From positions 26,843,478 to 26,907,477 of the forward strand of contig JAJKFL010000006.1 of assembly GCA_021186555.1 (NCBI GenBank): DNA of 64,000 bases, read 5' to 3'. The stretch comes from Reticulitermes speratus (lineage: Eukaryota > Arthropoda > Insecta > Blattodea > Rhinotermitidae). Positions 58,660-64,000 of this stretch are shown in pieces. The notes beneath the pieces were generated by a model. That model was not told the origin of the DNA, ran no database searches, and worked only from the letters and a program-made list of their open reading frames with translations. Position numbers and translations under genes: made by a program. Within the stretch, counting starts at the first letter, position 1, and every line of letters starts with the position of its first letter.

Positions 58660-60105
58660 TCACAATTCTATCTTTGCCTCACCCATGGCTGTATTTTTTA
58701 AGTTACTTACAGACTCTGATTCCATCACAAAATGTGCCTGTTAATGATATGAGAAGAGCACCTAAAGCGCCCGTTCTTCACCTGGGTTCTTAATATAAAT
58801 TGTACTGATCCAACAAATCCGTTATTTATTATTCTGATCTTATTAAAATATAGAGTTGTGTTCTCTTTACTTTATATTCTGACATCTGACACGTGGAAAT
58901 TAAGGCACTTGAAATATAGACACAGAAGTGTTTTTACCTCTTGACTAAATTCACATTGCGGAAAGAAAAATTGTGTCCTTACGGGTACTTTCTATTATTT
59001 TCTGGCGTGGCACCGATTGATGATCGCCGTATGCATTAAACTTTTGCCAATAAGCCAACCTAGTTTGGAAATCTCTCTTATTTGGTTTCCATTGTTAGGC
59101 AAGAAATTATAATATGAAATAGGTTAGGGTATTTCATGTTTTTGTTGGTTCTTGTCTTCGCCAACAGAGGCGGTGATGTCAAGGATTTGCCGTTATATTT
59201 GTAATATTTGATTTTATGATTATTTTACGCTTTTTAGGCTAATGCAACTGGTGGCCCTTATTATAATTATTGTCTCTGATAATTATTTTTTATTTATTAG
59301 GTTTGTTTATGTGGTTTTATTAGTAGATGGAATATTTTTATGTTACATCTCATAAATAGTTTTGATGTATTGCTTTGCTATTGTGGTTAATTTGTTTTAA
59401 GTTTAGTGTTAAGTCATGTGAAGACGGACACAGGTAGTTTCCGGAATGATGTGTTGGTGTTGTGCCCGTACAGTGTTCTGCTTTCATAACTCAGGTCATG
59501 TCGTTCTTTGTAATACAGTCAGTACTTCTTTGTCGTTATAAATTTTAAGCATTGTTTCCCCTCTGTATATTTCCAAACGAATGATTTTTTACTGCACCAA
59601 AATGTTTTTGAATTTGTTTATTTTCATATTAATATGAAAAACTTCAGTGCAGCCAACATACATATTAACTAAATTAAGCACATATTAGCAACACTTCGCA
59701 GGTTCAACACCACTAATATCAAAGGCATTTCCTAAGTCAAACTATGCGGTAAATACACATTTGTGAGATTCGAGTTTCTCATAACGGTGCTGATGAAGAT
59801 TCAACTCTTCTGGAATTTTGACGCTGGATCGACATTAGATAGGCCATCATCCGAGAAGAGACGGATCTTCAGATACACCTTTGTTTATCGGCATGGTGTC
59901 CTTAGGAGCAAAACGTTTGATTAGCTGACGTTGGCAATATTGTACTGGCATTTCCTGAAGTATCGATAATACACCGAAGTGATTCGACTTTCGAAATGCT
60001 TAATGACTGATTGTTATGGAGTGTTTCCACGGAGTTTATTTTAACACTGTGTGCAAGAAGAAAGCTTCCAGCTTTAAGGTGTTCTTTGTAACACAACAGT
60101 GTCAA
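58660..60105. other. no gene recognised
   Basis: AT-rich, no feature identified. Confidence 0.5.
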
Positions 60106-60106
60106 C

Positions 60107-60550
60107 TAAGTAAATCCATGAAGCAGAGTCCTTTTTGAGAAGCGCCTCACCTAGTCAAGAATTTCTCAAACTTTAATGGAACCCGAAGGTTCATTACCGT
60201 GCTCACAACAGCCCGCCACTTGTCCCGACCCTCAGTCAGATCAATCCAGTCCAGCTCTCCCATCCTATTTCTAAGAGTAATTTTAATATTACCCTCTCAT
60301 CTACACCTAGGTATTCCAAGTGGCCTGTTTCCTTCCCGTTTTCCCACCAAATTATGTATGCATATCTTTTCTTCCCCATACGTGCCACATGCCCCGCCCA
60401 TCTCATCCTCTTTTATTTTTATTTTATTTATTTGTTGAGAAGTACAAATTATGATGCTCCTCATTATGCAGATTTCTCCAGTTTCCTGTTACCTGCTCCA
60501 GCTTAGACCCAAATACCTTCATCACCACCCCAAAGATGTCAAATAGTTGT
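60107..60550 (-). mobile_element. LINE family C 3' end, best copy
   Basis: The reverse-strand reading shows NWRNLHNEEHH, then VGKREGNRPLGIPR and DWIDLTEGRDKW, RAVVSTVMNLRVP before the stop: the familiar C-terminus of a non-LTR reverse transcriptase. An in-frame stop and a frame change split these blocks, so it is an old copy. A T/A-rich insertion sits at 60411-60440. Confidence 0.8.
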
Positions 60551-61960
60551 AATAAATGTACCATATACGACAATACTAACCAGATCGGCCTTGCTTTACT
60601 GCGATCGCTAAAGAAAACAATGGACTTAGTAACAGCTAGCCCCAGGGAATGGGCGGTGAATTTCAGGTTTCAAATTGCTAACCATTTACACACGAAAACA
60701 CGTTGTACAAGATGTTTCTACACCCTCCTCCTATCCTGCACACCTCCTATGACACGTCGCTCTTGAGCCGGTTAATAGCTATTAATTAACATCGATAAGC
60801 CATTCAATTGCACCATCATTCTATCTTAAGTATAGCCAAGTCAACGAGAACCCGAGTTATGGATGATATTATGAGTGATTAATATGACTTGAATGCCTAG
60901 GTATCGGTTTTTGTTATTATTTTCTTGAAACCTATCATCTCCGCGTGTTTAAAAATGCTGCTATGCCGCGTTTTAATAGAACTACATGGACAGCTGCGTC
61001 ATAAGGGTGTGTGAGAGACAGAGAGAGATGTGACTACAGCACCGGACATAAAGAAGCTATGCAATGAGGAAGCATCATGATTACGAAATTCGACTTGCAT
61101 GTCGAATGCTTTCGTCACGCTACGCAATACGTTTCAGGGCACTTTTCCCTCATTGAGGATTGATCCCCTTTCCTAACGACAAATTTTAATAATCGTTTTC
61201 GTTGTCAGGTGGAAAAATTCATGACTAGCCGAAAGAACATCAGCTTTTGGAGACGGATTGTGTTACAAGGAGTGATTAATTTTCTTTATTCGAGTCTTTT
61301 CCAACTGATAACGATAATAATAATGAATACTTGACACATACCGTATAGTTGGATAGTTTTTAGCAGAATAATAAATAAGAAGTGCTTGGTCAGTGACCCG
61401 TAGTCTTTGAAAACCAGCTAAACTGCTGACTTAATAATTCAATTCAATTCAATTGAATTCTGGTTTATTAATGTGCCGAGTCAACAGCCATAATAATAAC
61501 AATAATAATAATAGTACCGCTAACGTCAACACAATAACGGTATTAACAATGAAAACGACAATGATGATCAAAATAACAATAATAATAAGAATTATGATGA
61601 TTATTATTGTTTAGTCCTTGATTTATTAACGTGCCGACCCAACGGCGTAATGGCAAATTACAATATTGCCACGATAAATAATAAAATAATAATAAATTAT
61701 ATCCCCCCTGCATCAGTATCACATTAGCCTACGTAGACATAGAACTACTGCTTGCAATCATTCCAGTGACTCGCCAATACCAAAGAACATCTGTATTCAA
61801 CCTCGAAAGTCAGTGATAAGGAATGCAAGATCCAAGGCAGCTAAATTCATAAATGACATTATCAAATTATTGTAAATACTCGTAAGACGGCGTTTTATGT
61901 ACTGCCGAATGTCGTGATAGGTGATGCTTCATGAGAAGTTGTTAGGCTGATCAATAAATT
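60551..61960. other. no gene; TAA microsatellites and related repeats
   Basis: 61437-61460 is an AATTC run. 61465-61490 and 61617-61640 share TTTATTAAYGTGCCGA; a looser relative is at 63775. (AAT/AAC)n runs fill 61490-61600 and 61675-61700. Confidence 0.55.
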
Positions 61961-61962
61961 GA

Positions 61963-62300
61963 TTTATATGGAGCCCGAAAGTTCGTTAACGTGTTAACAG
62001 ACGCCGCATCTGCGTCTGTCCTGATACATTTGAAACTATGCCACATTCTGTTTTTGTGACAAGCATTCTAACAGTAGGTCTGCGTCTCCATATTCACCTG
62101 TGTCTTTAAATTGTCTGTTCCATTGTGATTTTCCTAAATAAATTTTGGGTACATTTCTAATTTACCCTATCTTGCCCGTCTCATTCTCTTTGATTTAATC
62201 ACCATTAACAACATTAGGCGAAGAGTATCAATTATGAAAATTACTAGGCAATTTTTCTCCATTCTGCTGTCACATTTTCTTAGATCCAATTATTAATCAC
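61963..62300 (-). mobile_element. LINE family C 3' end, old copy
   Basis: TATGGAGCCCGAAAGTTCG and later blocks align with 60107-60550 over their whole length. No frame remains. Confidence 0.55.
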
Positions 62301-62382
62301 TTCGTAATTTCCTCAACACCCTCAATGTTGCTCCCTGTAGAGTGATCCACTTGCACACCTGTAGCAGGCAAGAGGTTAATAT

Positions 62383-62920
62383 ACAGGGCGTTTCAGGGGG
62401 AATCTGACGTACTTCGGGTGAACGTTCCTTGAGTTGAATTACGTACATCGATATAACAAAAAATACCTATGTCAGAAGTTGAACGGTTACTGAGATAATG
62501 ATGCGAGAAGAATGTGGTCTTCTTGCGGTTTCACGTGCTGTACCTGTTTAGCGTGATGCATTTTTCGCACACTGCGCAGGTCCGTCCTTAAGTCGCTAGC
62601 CAAGCCAAGCCATGCGGCGACGCGTGTGTTATATGAAGTACTTGGAAACCTAAGGACAATTTTTATGAAACTAGTGCGAGGTTTTCCTACTTAATCGTTG
62701 CCTTTATGTCACTCAGATGTTAATGAGATGTTAAGCGCAGATCGTAACATTACAGGAGCTACAAATTCCTCGTAGTTTTGATGTGTATTTGGTAGTCAAT
62801 AAATGTAAAACAGCTCTCATTCTTTAGAATTCCTCTCGCCATTATCTTCCTAAACTTTCAACTACGGATGTACATGTTTTGGGATATATTATATGTAATT
62901 TAACCTAAGGAATTTTGTAT
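62383..62920. other. unclassified; possible element terminus
   Basis: Begins ACAGGGCGTTTCAGGGGGAA, resembling ends of dispersed repeats I have seen in arthropods. No matching second terminus was found, so no element is claimed. Confidence 0.25.
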
Positions 62921-63178
62921 CTTTTTCAATGGCTTGACAGCCCGTTGGGGGCCTAGGCCACCTCATTTTTCGAGGCTTCACGATCACACTTTTTAGACAC
63001 ACACACTCGGCAGGACTCCTCTGGACGAGGGACCAGCCCGTCGCAGAGACCTCTACCTGACAACACACAACACTCACAAGAGACAGACATCCATGCCCCG
63101 GTGGGAGTCGAACCCACAAACCCAGTAAGCGAGCGGCCGCAGACCCACGCCTTAGACCGCGCGGCCACTGGGATCGGC
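62921..63178 (-). mobile_element. SINE family 1, full length with perfect TSD
   Basis: T-rich end at the left, head at the right with A box (GTGGCCGCGCGGTCTAAGG). Perfect 14-bp TSD AAGGAATTTTGTAT at 62907-62920 and 63179-63192. The B box GGTTCGACTCCCACC carries one change. Confidence 0.97.
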
Positions 63179-63192
63179 AAGGAATTTTGTAT

Positions 63193-64000
63193 AGTTAGGA
63201 GTAATATATCGCGTTAAATATGAGGTTGCTTTAAACACAATTTTAAAATATTTGTTATAAAGGTACCTGGTGAACACATAGCTACGGAAGAAACATATTT
63301 TCAATGAATGCAACAGTAGTAGTAGTAGTAGTAGTAGTGGTGGTAGTAGCTGGCCCCAGTACCAAGAATATTGAAGTTGTATACAACAGTCAAATGAAGA
63401 AGTTATAGAGCAATGGAATATGGAACAGGCGACAATAATACCAGTAGTGCCGTGAGTAGCTGGTGCGACGCGAACAAGTGTTTCAAACTTAAACCCCAAA
63501 GAACGAATGTCAACAGCATCCAGAGGGCAGCAGTAAACTTGTAATTATAAACTAAACATTTTAACACCTGAGAGAAAACTACTATTGCTACTACTTATGT
63601 TACTACTACTACTACTACTACTAAATAATAATAATAATAGCATAAATAAGGCTTTAGGTGGAATTCTTTGCCAAGTCAATAAAGGAAAATTCACTTGAAG
63701 TGTTACTGCTACTACTATTAATGCTATTAGTACTACTACTACAACTACTACTACTGCTAAAAATAATTCGTTCCTTTATTAAAGTGCGTGACAACAGCGA
63801 TAAAGCTACTTATAGGCAAGCACTATGAGAAGCCGCAAATGGAAATAAATTGCAAACAAAAATTAAAGAAGCCAAGATATAGAAAGAAACAATATGAAAA
63901 CCAAAATTACATTAACACGACAGTGTGACAGACGATGTTAATAAAGCCGAGGATCTGAAGAAACAAATGTTCTCCATTAAGTAATTAATCATTGGTAGAT
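63193..64000. other. no gene; trinucleotide microsatellites
   Basis: (GTA)n at 63315-63350, (TAC)n at 63601-63623, (TAA)n at 63624-63641, more TAC/TGC at 63700-63760. Otherwise no feature. Confidence 0.7.

Noticed and set aside
62383-62620. Possible transposon or long-repeat terminus (ACAGGGCGTTTCAGG)
   Set aside because: No matching inverted or direct second end in the window.

Overview
The window looks like intergenic DNA from a large, repeat-rich insect genome. A cockroach or termite (Blattodea, possibly Periplaneta) is my guess, based on remembered resemblance of its SINE and LINE peptides; no search was run. I find no intact host protein gene, no free-standing tRNA or rRNA gene and no CRISPR. 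I recognise no LTR retroelement. Most long open frames are tandem repeats whose period keeps frames open, or shadows of SINEs and LINEs.

Layout. 1-2400: a SINE end, then a 39-bp minisatellite (about 57 units) with higher-order structure. 2.5-4.4 kb: an old LINE tail, a ribozyme-like motif, an inverted-repeat element and a 25-bp minisatellite. 5.6-9.7 kb: a small inverted-repeat element with a retroelement-like peptide, decayed SINEs, a LINE tail, and a SINE whose tRNA A-box region has become a 28-bp minisatellite. 12.66-14.13 kb: the best coding remnant, a 5'-truncated LINE reverse transcriptase, with a shorter copy at 36.8 kb. 15-24.5 kb: SINE copies, one nested pair, hairpins and ribozyme-like motifs. 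26-41 kb: minisatellites, more SINEs, and a complete SINE with a perfect target-site duplication (TSD). 42.8-52.5 kb: 53-bp and 43-bp minisatellites, two copies of a small DNA transposon, two foldback elements, a hAT-like element and another SINE with a perfect TSD. 54-64 kb: SINEs, a third copy of the small transposon, a retroposed mRNA copy, a LINE tail with TSD, a perfect 105-bp-arm palindrome, old LINE tails and microsatellites.

The most interesting signal is a recurrent RNA-like motif on both strands: CUGANGA, one U, a variable but self-complementary stem, GAA, a short self-complementary helix, one A/U/C, then a strand pairing with the bases just before CUGANGA. This is the layout of type I hammerhead ribozymes with a tiny palindromic helix III, as known from Penelope-like retroelements. 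Three copies (27647-27690, 18159-18200, 19681-19722) keep all helices although their stem sequences differ. Others sit in the arms of inverted repeats. A set of short foldback retroelements may carry hammerhead-like termini.

The SINE families appear to use different LINE partners: A tails (family 1), TAA tails (families 2 and 4), TTTACC-type tails (family 3). Family 4 shares its last ~26 bp before the tail with the LINE fragment at 57969-58302.
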